Origin: Flavobacterium cerinum
Lineage (GTDB): Bacteria; Bacteroidota; Bacteroidia; Flavobacteriales; Flavobacteriaceae
Direction: 5' to 3'
DNA: 64,000 nucleotides
NCBI RefSeq assembly: GCF_004028155.1
Contig: NZ_SBII01000016.1
Coordinates: 1-64,000 of the forward strand
Made by a program: the position numbers and the translations under genes. Numbering within the stretch: the stretch's first letter is position 1; each line of letters starts with the position of its first letter. This document shows positions 42,243 through 50,172 of this stretch, piece after piece. The notes beneath the pieces are model-generated. The model was not told the origin of the DNA and made no database searches. It was given only the letters and a program-made list of their open reading frames with translations.

Positions 42243-42487
42243 ATTATGGATACAAGAAGATTCCTAAAAACAAATTAAGCTAATTTTTATGATAAAATTA
42301 ACAATCCAGGAAGTAATTTATGATCTCAACACTAACATAACTATTTTAAAATTAGCAGCAACTAATCACAACATTTCAAACAAATTTAAAAAACTTATAA
42401 TCAACTAATATTAAAACACTTATACCCTAAGGATTTATTTGCAACTATTCATACTGAAGTTACTAAAATAGCTTAGCGAAGGTTTCT

Positions 42488-43198
42488 TTAAAAGCTCAAC
42501 TTCGTAAAATTTAGGTTTAACGTATCAATAAGTAGTATTTCGTTATGAAGTACTTTTAAACCAACAATAAGTTTTAGCACTTCATGCGCCATCATGGTAC
42601 CAATAATTCCCGGAAGTGTACCTAATACACCATTCAGGTTACAATTAGGTACATCGCCTGGATTAGGCGGTTCAGGAAAAATATCTCTTAGATTTTTACT
42701 TCCATTATGATTAAATACCGCTATTTGACCTTCAAATTTAAGTATACTACCATAAACCAATGGTTTATTGATATTTACGCATGTATCATTAACAAGATAA
42801 CGTGTGGAAAAGTTATCACTGCCATCTATAATAACATCAAAATTTGTTACTATCGAGTTGCAGTTTTGAGCGTTTAATTCTTCATCAAAAACAATATATT
42901 CAACTGCAGGATTTAATAATTCTAATGCTGATTTTGCCGATACCACTTTAGATTGTCCTATTTGCTGTTCATTATAAAGGATCTGCCTATGCAAATTATG
43001 TAGTTCTACAACATCAAAATCAATTACCCCTATAGTACCTATACCCACTGCCGAAAGGTATTGCAGGACCGGACAGCCAAGACCCCCGGCGCCTATAACC
43101 AAAACCTTGGCATTCACTATTTTTTCCTGTCCTTCTTCTCCAATTTCAGGGAGCATCATCTGTCGGTTATATCGTAAAAAGTTATCTATAGAAATCAT
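42488..43198 (-). CDS. thiF: Sulfur carrier adenylyltransferase ThiF
   Basis: A 236-residue E1-like enzyme. It has the N-terminal signature RYNRQMMLPEIGEEGQEKI, the nucleotide-binding loop VLVIGAGGLGCPVLQYL, and the conserved DGSDNFSTRYLVND. The region FPEPPNPGDVPNCNLNGVLG holds the reactive cysteine; the CxxC zinc pairs of E. coli ThiF are absent, as in other Bacteroidota forms. It adenylates the ThiS C-terminus for thiazole synthesis. Last gene of the thiamine operon; it ends about 240 bp from the prophage and appears intact. Confidence 0.9.
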   Translation of the reverse strand: MISIDNFLRYNRQMMLPEIGEEGQEKIVNAKVLVIGAGGLGCPVLQYLSAVGIGTIGVIDFDVVELHNLHRQILYNEQQIGQSKVVSAKSALELLNPAVEYIVFDEELNAQNCNSIVTNFDVIIDGSDNFSTRYLVNDTCVNINKPLVYGSILKFEGQIAVFNHNGSKNLRDIFPEPPNPGDVPNCNLNGVLGTLPGIIGTMMAHEVLKLIVGLKVLHNEILLIDTLNLNFTKLSF

Positions 43199-43209
43199 AT
43201 GTAGTTATA

Positions 43210-44328
43210 TTAAGATGAAGTATATATTTTATCCCAATCTTTCCAAACCGGTTCATAACCAGCTTCAGAAATTACATTTGCAACTTGCTGTGCGGAACGT
43301 TCATCACTCGTTTCAAACTGCTCTAAAGACTGAGTGTCTACTACATAACCACCGGGATTTGTTTTAGAGCCTGCACTCATACTTGTTGCACCAAGCGAAA
43401 TTATATTATCCCTGAATTTTTCATTTTCGCGTGTAGAAATAGAAATTTCAAGATCTTCGTTCCATAAACGGTAAGCACAAATAAGCTGTACCATGTCCTT
43501 ATCATCCATAATAAAATTTGGTTCTATAATTCCCTCAGCAGGACGCAGTCGCGGAAATGAAACAGAATATTTACTCTGCCAGTATTGCTTTTGTAAATAA
43601 TCAAGATGGAGTGCATTAAAAAAACTATCAGTACGCCAGTCTTCCAATCCTAACAAGACGCCCAGACCTATTTTATGAATACCGGCTTTACCTACTCTAT
43701 CAGGCGTTTCGAGTCTAAAATCAAAATTTGATTTTTTCCCTTTCGGATGATACTGCTTATAAACATCTCTATGATATGTTTCCTGATATACAAGTACCGA
43801 ATATACACCGGTTTTATGGAGGTTTACATATTCCTCTACACTAAGAGGCTGAACTTCAATAGAAATATTAGCAAATTTATCTTTTATCAGATGTATAGCA
43901 TTCAAAAAATAATTAATATTTACAATCTGATTTGCTTCTCCTGTAACCAATAAAACATGATCGAAACCTGCCGATTTTATAGCTTCAGTTTCTTTTACTA
44001 TTTCACTATCTGTCAGTGTTTTTCTTTTCAATTTATTGTCCAGACTAAAACCACAATAGGTACAAATGTTTTGGCATTCATTGCTAAGATACATGGGTGC
44101 ATACATTTGTATGGTTTTACCAAAACGCTTTTGTGTAATGGCTCTGCTCATCCTTGCCATCTGTTCCAGGTATGGCAAAGCCGCCGGAGAAATGAGTGTC
44201 AGAAAATCTTCTATATCACGCTTAGGCCTGGCAAGGGAACACTCAACTTCGTGAGATGTAATAGCAAGTATTTTAGATTGAATGGTATCCCAATCATATT
44301 TTTCGAAAACATCTTTAAACGTAGTCAT
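43210..44328 (-). CDS. thiH: 2-iminoacetate synthase ThiH
   Basis: A 372-residue radical-SAM enzyme. The cluster motif CxxxCxxC is at Cys85, Cys89 and Cys92 (NECQNICTYCGFS). It cleaves tyrosine to give dehydroglycine for the thiazole ring, and its presence instead of ThiO means the tyrosine (anaerobic-type) route. Length matches E. coli ThiH (377). It lies 11 bp after thiG and 11 bp before thiF. Confidence 0.95.
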   Translation of the reverse strand: MTTFKDVFEKYDWDTIQSKILAITSHEVECSLARPKRDIEDFLTLISPAALPYLEQMARMSRAITQKRFGKTIQMYAPMYLSNECQNICTYCGFSLDNKLKRKTLTDSEIVKETEAIKSAGFDHVLLVTGEANQIVNINYFLNAIHLIKDKFANISIEVQPLSVEEYVNLHKTGVYSVLVYQETYHRDVYKQYHPKGKKSNFDFRLETPDRVGKAGIHKIGLGVLLGLEDWRTDSFFNALHLDYLQKQYWQSKYSVSFPRLRPAEGIIEPNFIMDDKDMVQLICAYRLWNEDLEISISTRENEKFRDNIISLGATSMSAGSKTNPGGYVVDTQSLEQFETSDERSAQQVANVISEAGYEPVWKDWDKIYTSS

Positions 44329-44339
44329 TGCTTTTTGTA

Positions 44340-45110
44340 TTAATCATATAAAAATGAGGTAAGTGGGCTTGATGCAGCAGCACTTGTTAAAGTTCCTGCA
44401 AGCTTAGCTTCAAAAGCCTTTCGCCCGGCAATAACGGCTTCTTTAAAAGCTTCAGCCATTAATTTTGGATTACCTGCTACTGCAATAGCTGTATTTACAA
44501 GAACTGCATCTGCTCCCATCTCCATTGCCATTGCTGCATGAGAAGGCGCTCCAATGCCGGCATCTACAATTACAGGAACCCTACTCTGTTCAATAATTAT
44601 TTCCAAAAAATCAACTGTCTTAAGACCTTTGTTAGTACCAATAGGAGAACCTAAAGGCATTACTGCCGAAGTACCTGCATCTTCAAGGCGTTTACAAAGA
44701 ACAGGATCAGCATGTATATAAGGTAATATAATAAAGCCTTGCTTAGCAAGTTCTTCCGTTGCTTTAAGTGTTTCAATAGCATCTGGCATAAGGTATTTAG
44801 GATCCGGATGTATCTCCAGTTTAAGCCAATTGGTTTCTAGTGCTTCACGAGCCAGCTGGGCCGCAAAAACCGCCTCTTTTGCGTTTCGTGCTCCCGATGT
44901 ATTGGGTAGTAAATTTATATGACTATGCTGTAAATAAGACAGGAGTGAATCGGTATCTGTTTCCATATCAATACGTTTAAGCGCTACAGTTACAAGTTCA
45001 CTTTTGGAAGCAAGTACAGCTTCTTCCATTTGTCTTCCTGAACCAAATTTTCCAGTACCTAAAAATAAACGGGATTGAAATGTTTTATCTCCAATGATTA
45101 ATGGCTGCAT
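44340..45110 (-). CDS. thiG: Thiazole synthase ThiG
   Basis: A 256-residue TIM-barrel protein (FQSRLFLGTGKFGSG at the start, NTSGARNAKEAV, WLKLEIHPDPKYLMPD with the Schiff-base Lys, VDAGIGAPSHAAMAMEMGADAVLVNTAIA at the phosphate site). It joins dehydroglycine, DXP and ThiS thiocarboxylate to form the thiazole phosphate. The start overlaps the end of thiE by 13 bases. Confidence 0.95.
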   Translation of the reverse strand: MQPLIIGDKTFQSRLFLGTGKFGSGRQMEEAVLASKSELVTVALKRIDMETDTDSLLSYLQHSHINLLPNTSGARNAKEAVFAAQLAREALETNWLKLEIHPDPKYLMPDAIETLKATEELAKQGFIILPYIHADPVLCKRLEDAGTSAVMPLGSPIGTNKGLKTVDFLEIIIEQSRVPVIVDAGIGAPSHAAMAMEMGADAVLVNTAIAVAGNPKLMAEAFKEAVIAGRKAFEAKLAGTLTSAAASSPLTSFLYD

Positions 45111-45724
45111 AATGTATATAATTCGTTAAATAGTTGTTTTTTTTGTGAATGACGGGTTATAAGTCCAGACAATGCTACTCCATAAATACCGGTTTGTAAA
45201 ATAGTACCGATATCCTCCTGTTCAATTCCACCAATAGCAAATACCGGAATTGTTACTTGCAGTTCATTTAATTGTGAAATGATTACTTTATACCCTTCCA
45301 GCCCTACAATAGGACTCAATTTTTCTTTTGTAGTTGTAAACTGAAAAGGTCCAAGGCCTACATAATCACATTGTTCTGTATGTCTTTGCAATACATCTTT
45401 AAGGGTATTTGCAGTTCCTCCAATAATTTTATCATTCCCAATAATAACACGGGCTACTGCAACTGGCATATCATTTAAACCTAAATGCACACCATCTGCA
45501 TCTACTTCTTTTACTATTTCAGGGTGGTCATTTATTATGAGTCTGCAATTATAATTGTCTATAATTTTCCTGACGGACAATGCCAGCTGCAGTACTTCAC
45601 CTTTAGAACCGTTTTTATATCTCAGTTGTAACCATTCACAGCCAGCATCCAAAACTTGTTCTATATTTAAAAGCTGTTCATCAATAGAGCTGCCCTGAGA
45701 AATATATTGTATTTTATTATACAT
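45098..45724 (-). CDS. thiE: Thiamine phosphate synthase ThiE
   Basis: A 208-residue TIM barrel with the ThiE hallmarks: WLQLRYKNGS, LIINDHPEIVKEVDADGVHLGLNDMP, IGGTANTLKDV, YVGLGPFQFTTTKEK and FAIGGIEQEDI. It couples HMP-PP with the thiazole phosphate. The operon carries a second, more divergent ThiE/TenI-type gene immediately upstream; the two overlap by 8 bases. Confidence 0.92.
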   Translation of the reverse strand: MYNKIQYISQGSSIDEQLLNIEQVLDAGCEWLQLRYKNGSKGEVLQLALSVRKIIDNYNCRLIINDHPEIVKEVDADGVHLGLNDMPVAVARVIIGNDKIIGGTANTLKDVLQRHTEQCDYVGLGPFQFTTTKEKLSPIVGLEGYKVIISQLNELQVTIPVFAIGGIEQEDIGTILQTGIYGVALSGLITRHSQKKQLFNELYTLCSH

Positions 45725-46319
45725 AATTTGTAATAGCCCGAAAGCATTTTTTAAATTCTTCTAGCGGATATTTGGCATTCCAAATACACCCCAGTACAGC
45801 TACATCATCAAAACCTGATTTTACAGTATCAATGCAGTTTTCATGGGTTATACCTCCTAAAGCAATAAGCCTGGTAGTGAAATTTGTACGCCGTTCAACA
45901 GAAGCAAGAATATCATGACCGGCTTTATAACCTTGTTTAGATATGCTCTCGTAAACCGGACTCAAAAAGGCATATTCAAAGATTCCTGAAAGTCTATTAA
46001 AATCTTCTATACTATGTATTGAGGTTGAAAATACCATGCCTGCTTTCTCTGTTAACTTATTAGTATCATCATAAAAAGCGGATCTGTTTTTTTCGGTTAT
46101 ATGAAGCATAGTTATATCGTAATCATCTGTAATTTCATAATACTGATGTAGCACCAACTTAGAATAATACTCTTTATCAATACTATTTACAAACTGAATA
46201 AATTCTAACCTTGATAGCTCAGGTTTTCTTATATGCAGTAGCTCCATACCTTCATCAAAAAGCTTATGGATTATAGAAACTTCATTAGCTATTGCACCCG
46301 GATTTGTTATAATGATCAT
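45717..46319 (-). CDS. TenI/ThiE-like thiazole tautomerase
   Basis: A 200-residue protein with the ThiE/TenI fold (MELLHIRKPELSRLEFIQFV, LIALGGITHENCIDTVKSGFDDVAVLG). Compared with the true ThiE it lacks the HMP-PP-binding DGVHLG block, having MLHITEKNR instead, and the YVGLGP loop is AFLSPVYESISKQGY. This is what is seen in TenI, which aromatises the ThiG product. The context between thiC and thiE fits. A degenerate second ThiE is the alternative. Confidence 0.75.
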   Translation of the reverse strand: MIIITNPGAIANEVSIIHKLFDEGMELLHIRKPELSRLEFIQFVNSIDKEYYSKLVLHQYYEITDDYDITMLHITEKNRSAFYDDTNKLTEKAGMVFSTSIHSIEDFNRLSGIFEYAFLSPVYESISKQGYKAGHDILASVERRTNFTTRLIALGGITHENCIDTVKSGFDDVAVLGCIWNAKYPLEEFKKCFRAITNYV

Positions 46320-46325
46320 TACTTC

Positions 46326-48146
46326 TTACAAATAAATTTCTTTTCCACTTTCTACAAATTCCTCCGATTTATCTTTCATTCCTTTTTCAGCTACATCCCT
46401 TATTTCCTGCGATATTTTCATAGAACAGAATTTTGGACCGCACATAGAACAAAAATGCGCAACCTTCGCTCCATCTGCCGGTAAGGTTTCATCATGAAAC
46501 TCACGTGCAGTGTCAGGGTCTAATGCCAAGTTAAACTGATCTTCCCATCTAAATTCGAAACGAGCTTTACTCAATGCATTATCGCGGTACTGTGCACCGG
46601 GATGCCCCTTAGCTAAATCAGCAGCATGTGCAGCGATCTTATAGGTAATAACTCCATCTTTTACGTCTTTTTTGTTGGGTAATCCTAAATGCTCTTTTGG
46701 TGTAACATAACACAACATCGCTGTACCATACCATCCAATCATAGCAGCACCAATAGCTGATGTTATATGATCATATCCCGGAGCGATATCCGTTGTTAAA
46801 GGACCTAATGTATAAAAAGGAGCTTCGCCACAATGTGCAAGCTGCTTATCCATATTCTCTTTTATCATATGCATTGGTACATGTCCAGGTCCTTCTATAA
46901 ATACCTGGACATCATGTTTCCATGCAATTTTTGTGAGTTCGCCCAGCGTTTCCAATTCTGCAAACTGGGCTGCATCATTTGCATCGGCTATTGATCCCGG
47001 GCGCAAGCCATCCCCTAAAGAAAATGCAACATCATAAGCTTTCATGATTTCGCATATCTCTTCAAAATGAGTATATAAAAAATTTTCTTTATGATGAAAC
47101 AGACACCATTTTGCCATGATTGATCCTCCTCTTGATACTATACCAGTAACACGATTTGCTGTAAGATGGATAAATCGTAACAGTACCCCTGCATGAATCG
47201 TAAAATAAGATACACCCTGTTCTGCCTGTTCGATAAGTGTATCCCTGAATATTTCCCATGTAAGATCTTCGGCAATACCTTTAACTTTTTCTAATGCCTG
47301 ATAGATAGGGACGGTACCTATAGGCACTGGTGAATTACGAATAATCCATTCTCTGGTTTCGTGAATATTTTTTCCGGTAGAAAGATCCATAATAGTATCT
47401 GCACCCCAACGGCATGCCCATACTGCTTTTTCTACCTCTTCTTCAATACTGGATGTTACAGCACTATTACCAATATTAGCATTGATTTTAACCAAAAAAT
47501 TACGCCCTACAATCATAGGTTCGCTTTCAGGATGATTAATATTATTAGGTATTATAGCACGTCCCGAAGCAACTTCACTACGTACAAATTCAGGAGTTAT
47601 TTTGTGTTTAGGTGTATTTGCACCAAAACTATTACCGGGATGCTGGCTGCTTATCGATCTACTATTTTGTTGAAACTCTTCCAGGCGTTGGTTTTCCCTT
47701 ATGGCAATGTATTCCATTTCGGGTGTTATGATTCCATTTTTTGCGTAATATAGCTGTGTAACATTTGCTCCGGCTTTTGCCCGCATTGGTTTATGCAGAT
47801 ACTCAAACCGTAAATGATCCAGCTTATCGTCATTTAAACGTTTCTTGCCATAATCAGAAGATATTTCTTTTAGCTCTTCTACATCATCACGATCCTTTAT
47901 CCATTGTTCGCGAAGGCGTGGAAGCCCTTTCCTAATATCAATATCTATAGTAACATCTGTATATGAACCGGAAGTGTCATATACCGTTACAGGAGAATTT
48001 TTCTCAATATTCCCGTTTGTAAGCTTAGTATCACTAAGTGATATTTCACGCATTGCCACTTTGATTGGATACAGTTCCCCTTCAACATATATCTTTTTAG
48101 AGTTGGGAAATGGCGCACGTGATATTTGATGTTCTTTATTTTCCAT
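46326..48146 (-). CDS. thiC: Phosphomethylpyrimidine synthase ThiC
   Basis: Radical-SAM enzyme that converts AIR to HMP phosphate. Clear features include the SNSAVT-type block (NANIGNSAVTSSIEEEVEKAVWACRWGADTIMDLSTG), GTVPIYQALEKV, and the unusual C-terminal cluster motif CSMCGPKFCSM. The start MENKEHQIS (48144-48146) gives 606 residues, the family norm; the open frame extends to 48248 but would overlap thiS. Next gene starts 7 bp after its stop. Confidence 0.95.
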   Translation of the reverse strand: MENKEHQISRAPFPNSKKIYVEGELYPIKVAMREISLSDTKLTNGNIEKNSPVTVYDTSGSYTDVTIDIDIRKGLPRLREQWIKDRDDVEELKEISSDYGKKRLNDDKLDHLRFEYLHKPMRAKAGANVTQLYYAKNGIITPEMEYIAIRENQRLEEFQQNSRSISSQHPGNSFGANTPKHKITPEFVRSEVASGRAIIPNNINHPESEPMIVGRNFLVKINANIGNSAVTSSIEEEVEKAVWACRWGADTIMDLSTGKNIHETREWIIRNSPVPIGTVPIYQALEKVKGIAEDLTWEIFRDTLIEQAEQGVSYFTIHAGVLLRFIHLTANRVTGIVSRGGSIMAKWCLFHHKENFLYTHFEEICEIMKAYDVAFSLGDGLRPGSIADANDAAQFAELETLGELTKIAWKHDVQVFIEGPGHVPMHMIKENMDKQLAHCGEAPFYTLGPLTTDIAPGYDHITSAIGAAMIGWYGTAMLCYVTPKEHLGLPNKKDVKDGVITYKIAAHAADLAKGHPGAQYRDNALSKARFEFRWEDQFNLALDPDTAREFHDETLPADGAKVAHFCSMCGPKFCSMKISQEIRDVAEKGMKDKSEEFVESGKEIYL

Positions 48147-48181
48147 TGTATAATGTGTAGTTAGTATTAAGCAATAGTAGT

Positions 48182-48388
48182 TTAGCCGCCTTGAGTGGCA
48201 GAAATAATAAGAATTTGATGAGTTCGATTGAGAAGATAAGAACCCCAATCAGATTTTGGGATTACACAGTTATTAATAGCCACTGCAATGCCTTTTTGCT
48301 TTTCAGGAATTTCTATATCAAGCAACTGCTGTATAGTAATTTCTTCTTCAAAAAAATGTTTTCTCTGATTGTTTAAAAGTAGTTCCAT
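48182..48388 (-). CDS. thiS: Sulfur carrier protein ThiS
   Basis: A 68-residue ubiquitin-like protein ending in ATQGG, the di-glycine needed for thiocarboxylation. KGIAVAINNCVIPKSDW matches the central ThiS motif. First gene of the operon, about 70 bp downstream of the TPP riboswitch. Confidence 0.93.
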   Translation of the reverse strand: MELLLNNQRKHFFEEEITIQQLLDIEIPEKQKGIAVAINNCVIPKSDWGSYLLNRTHQILIISATQGG

Positions 48389-48460
48389 TCCAATAATATA
48401 TTTATATATACTTTAGGAATGGCAACAAAAGTACGCAATGGTACAATGAAGTCATTTTAC

Positions 48461-48547
48461 TTTTCCCTACGGCAGTATGAACTGCGTCAGGTTCAGAGGG
48501 TAAAATCTCAGCCTACATATTGCATATTGTAGACACCCCTAAAGTGT
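48461..48547 (-). promoter_or_regulatory. TPP (thi-box) riboswitch
   Basis: The reverse strand shows all conserved blocks: TAGGGGTG, GGCTGAGA, ACCCTCTGAACCTGA, CAGTT, ATACTGCCGTAGGGAA. It lies in the leader of thiS and should reduce operon expression when thiamine pyrophosphate is present. I see no clear terminator after it, so control of translation initiation is likely. Confidence 0.95.
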
Positions 48548-48551
48548 GAGA

Positions 48552-48559
48552 CAAATGTA
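48552..48559 (-). promoter_or_regulatory. Putative promoter -7 box of the thiamine operon
   Basis: The reverse strand reads TACATTTG, matching TAnnTTTG, 5 bases upstream of the riboswitch. A TTTG lies further upstream but at a spacing of about 14, shorter than usual. Confidence 0.45.
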
Positions 48560-48662
48560 TGCTTTTTTAGTTGCAAAATGACTTTCCTTAAAAAATTTAA
48601 ATAGTACTACAAAGTTTTCTTATAATTATAAGCAACAAGTAAACTAAGATGATTTAAAATGA
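48560..48662. other. Gap between the thiamine and efflux operons
   Basis: About 100 bp of AT-rich sequence upstream of the riboswitch promoter, before the efflux-operon terminator. No gene seen. Confidence 0.5.
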
Positions 48663-48697
48663 AAAAGCCTTCAGAATCAATGATTCTAAAGGCTTTT
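48663..48697 (-). terminator. Terminator of the RND efflux operon
   Basis: AAAAGCCTT-C-AGAATC (48663-48678), loop AAT, GATTCT-A-AAGGCTTTT (48682-48697): a 15-bp stem with one mismatch and, on the minus strand, a T-run. It lies 27 bp after the outer-membrane channel stop. Confidence 0.85.
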
Positions 48698-48723
48698 ATT
48701 GAACTATTTATTTTATAATTTCA

Positions 48724-50172
48724 TTAATTCCATCCGCCGCCTAATGCACGATAAATATTAACCGTTGCATTCATTTGCTGCATTTTGGTTTCAATAAGAT
48801 CAAATTTAGATTCTAATGCATCACGCTGAGTTAGCAATACTTCCATATAATCTGCCCTTGCAGAAGTGAAAAGATCATTTGAAATATCTACAGACTGGTT
48901 TAATGCGTCAACCTGTCTTGATTTCAGGTCGAAAGTTTTTTCCATATTACTAATCTTAGCTAATTGATTTGCAACCTCTATATAAGCATTTAAAATAGTA
49001 CGCTCATAATTATAAACTGCTTGGATTTGTTTGGAATTAGCACTATAATAAGCGGCTTTAATAGCATTCCTGTTAATTAATGGAGCCGTTAGTTCTCCTG
49101 CTAAAGAGTAAAGCAACGATTGAGGCTTGATTAAAAAACTTGGATTAAATGCCTGATAGCCTACTCCTGCCGATATACCCAAAGAAGGATAAAATCTGGC
49201 TCTTGCTACTTTTACATCTAGTTTTGATGCCATTAATTCTAATTCAGCCTGCTTAACATCCGGACGGTTTTCTAATAACTGAGATGGGATACCGGCATGA
49301 ATAATGTTAGGCATTAAACTGCTTAAAGGTTCAGAACTTCTTTTAACCGGTTGGGGAAATCTCCCAACCAGAAAATTGATCTTGTTTTCAGTCTCAGTAA
49401 TCTTTTGCTGAATAGTATACTGAAGTCCTTGAGTATTAAGAAGCTGTGCTTCAAACCTTCTTACCGCAAGCTCTGTAACTCTGGCAGATTCTTTTTGTAG
49501 TTTAACTATTTCAAAAGCATTGGTTTGAATACCAATATTCTGCTTTACAATAGCCAACTGATTATCTAATGCCAATAATTCATAATAAGAATTGGCAATT
49601 TCAGAGATCAGATTAGTTACAACAAAGTTTTTACCTTCAACTGAAGACAGATATCTGCTCACTGCAGCCTTTTTGGCATTATGGAGTTTATTCCATATAT
49701 CTATCTCCCAGGTAGCATAAGCACCTATTGCATAATCCTGCAATGGCTCAGGCATTTCTTTACCTGGTTTTATTTCGGTATTAGCCTCAAGAGCACCAAT
49801 ATTGGTATACCTTCCAACTTTATCAAAACCGGCAGAACCTTTAAGTCCAATAAATGGTAAATATTCCCCTTTTCTTGCCCTTACTTCATTTCTGCTAATC
49901 TGGATTTCCTGTAAAGTAATATTTAACTCCTGATTGTTTACCAATGCAGTATCAATAAGTGTGGTAAGATATTTATCCGTAAAATACTCTTTCCACTTCA
50001 TTTTACCTGTACTAACAGTGTCCTTTGCAGCAGTGCTGTTAAATGCTCCCGGGACATTCTTGTTTTCTGTTTTTACAAGTAAATCGGGAGTTTTACAGCC
50101 TGTAAAAGTTAATACCAAACAGGCTATCCCTATATATATGCATTTATTAAACTTATTACTCATTTTCTTCAT
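48724..50172 (-). CDS. RND efflux outer-membrane channel lipoprotein (TolC/NodT family)
   Basis: A 482-residue protein with a lipoprotein signal (ACLVLTFTGCKTP) and the TolC-family repeats. Motifs: WKEYFTDKYLTTLIDTALVNNQELNITLQEI, ENRPDVKQAELELMASKLDVKVARARFYPSLGISAG, and LFTSARADYMEVLLTQRDALESKFDLIE. Forms the exit duct of the tripartite pump. The start at MSNKFNK (residue 4) is also possible. It overlaps the permease gene by 17 bases. Confidence 0.92.
   Translation of the reverse strand: MKKMSNKFNKCIYIGIACLVLTFTGCKTPDLLVKTENKNVPGAFNSTAAKDTVSTGKMKWKEYFTDKYLTTLIDTALVNNQELNITLQEIQISRNEVRARKGEYLPFIGLKGSAGFDKVGRYTNIGALEANTEIKPGKEMPEPLQDYAIGAYATWEIDIWNKLHNAKKAAVSRYLSSVEGKNFVVTNLISEIANSYYELLALDNQLAIVKQNIGIQTNAFEIVKLQKESARVTELAVRRFEAQLLNTQGLQYTIQQKITETENKINFLVGRFPQPVKRSSEPLSSLMPNIIHAGIPSQLLENRPDVKQAELELMASKLDVKVARARFYPSLGISAGVGYQAFNPSFLIKPQSLLYSLAGELTAPLINRNAIKAAYYSANSKQIQAVYNYERTILNAYIEVANQLAKISNMEKTFDLKSRQVDALNQSVDISNDLFTSARADYMEVLLTQRDALESKFDLIETKMQQMNATVNIYRALGGGWN

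Larger units (their letters stand above)
9850..42250. mobile_element. Mu-like transposable prophage, apparently complete (ends approximate)
   Basis: The region carries the full set expected of a Mu-type phage: S24 repressor opposed to a Ner-like gene, DDE transposase, AAA+ transposition ATPase, DUF3164, GemA-like protein, portal, gpF, gp36-like, gpG-like, terminase, protease/scaffold, capsid, contractile sheath, tube, tape measure, gp46/J-type baseplate, lysis genes and fibres. No tRNA or integrase marks the ends, consistent with transposition. The left end lies between 9721 and 9966 and the right end between about 42140 and 42300; I could not find a convincing 5-bp target duplication, so the limits are estimates. 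Codon use looks less AT-rich than in the host flanks. Confidence 0.9.

Noticed and set aside
9860..42276. AATT as possible target-site duplication (9860-9863 and 42273-42276 flanking TG...CA)
   Set aside because: Only 4 bases in AT-rich DNA, and the two putative termini (TGGTTGAATT and TGTTTTTAGG inward) share little; Mu-type phages usually give 5 bp. Treated as chance.
42289..42408. 39-codon plus-strand frame between prophage and thiF
   Set aside because: Low complexity, no conserved pattern and no promoter; cannot be distinguished from chance in AT-rich sequence.
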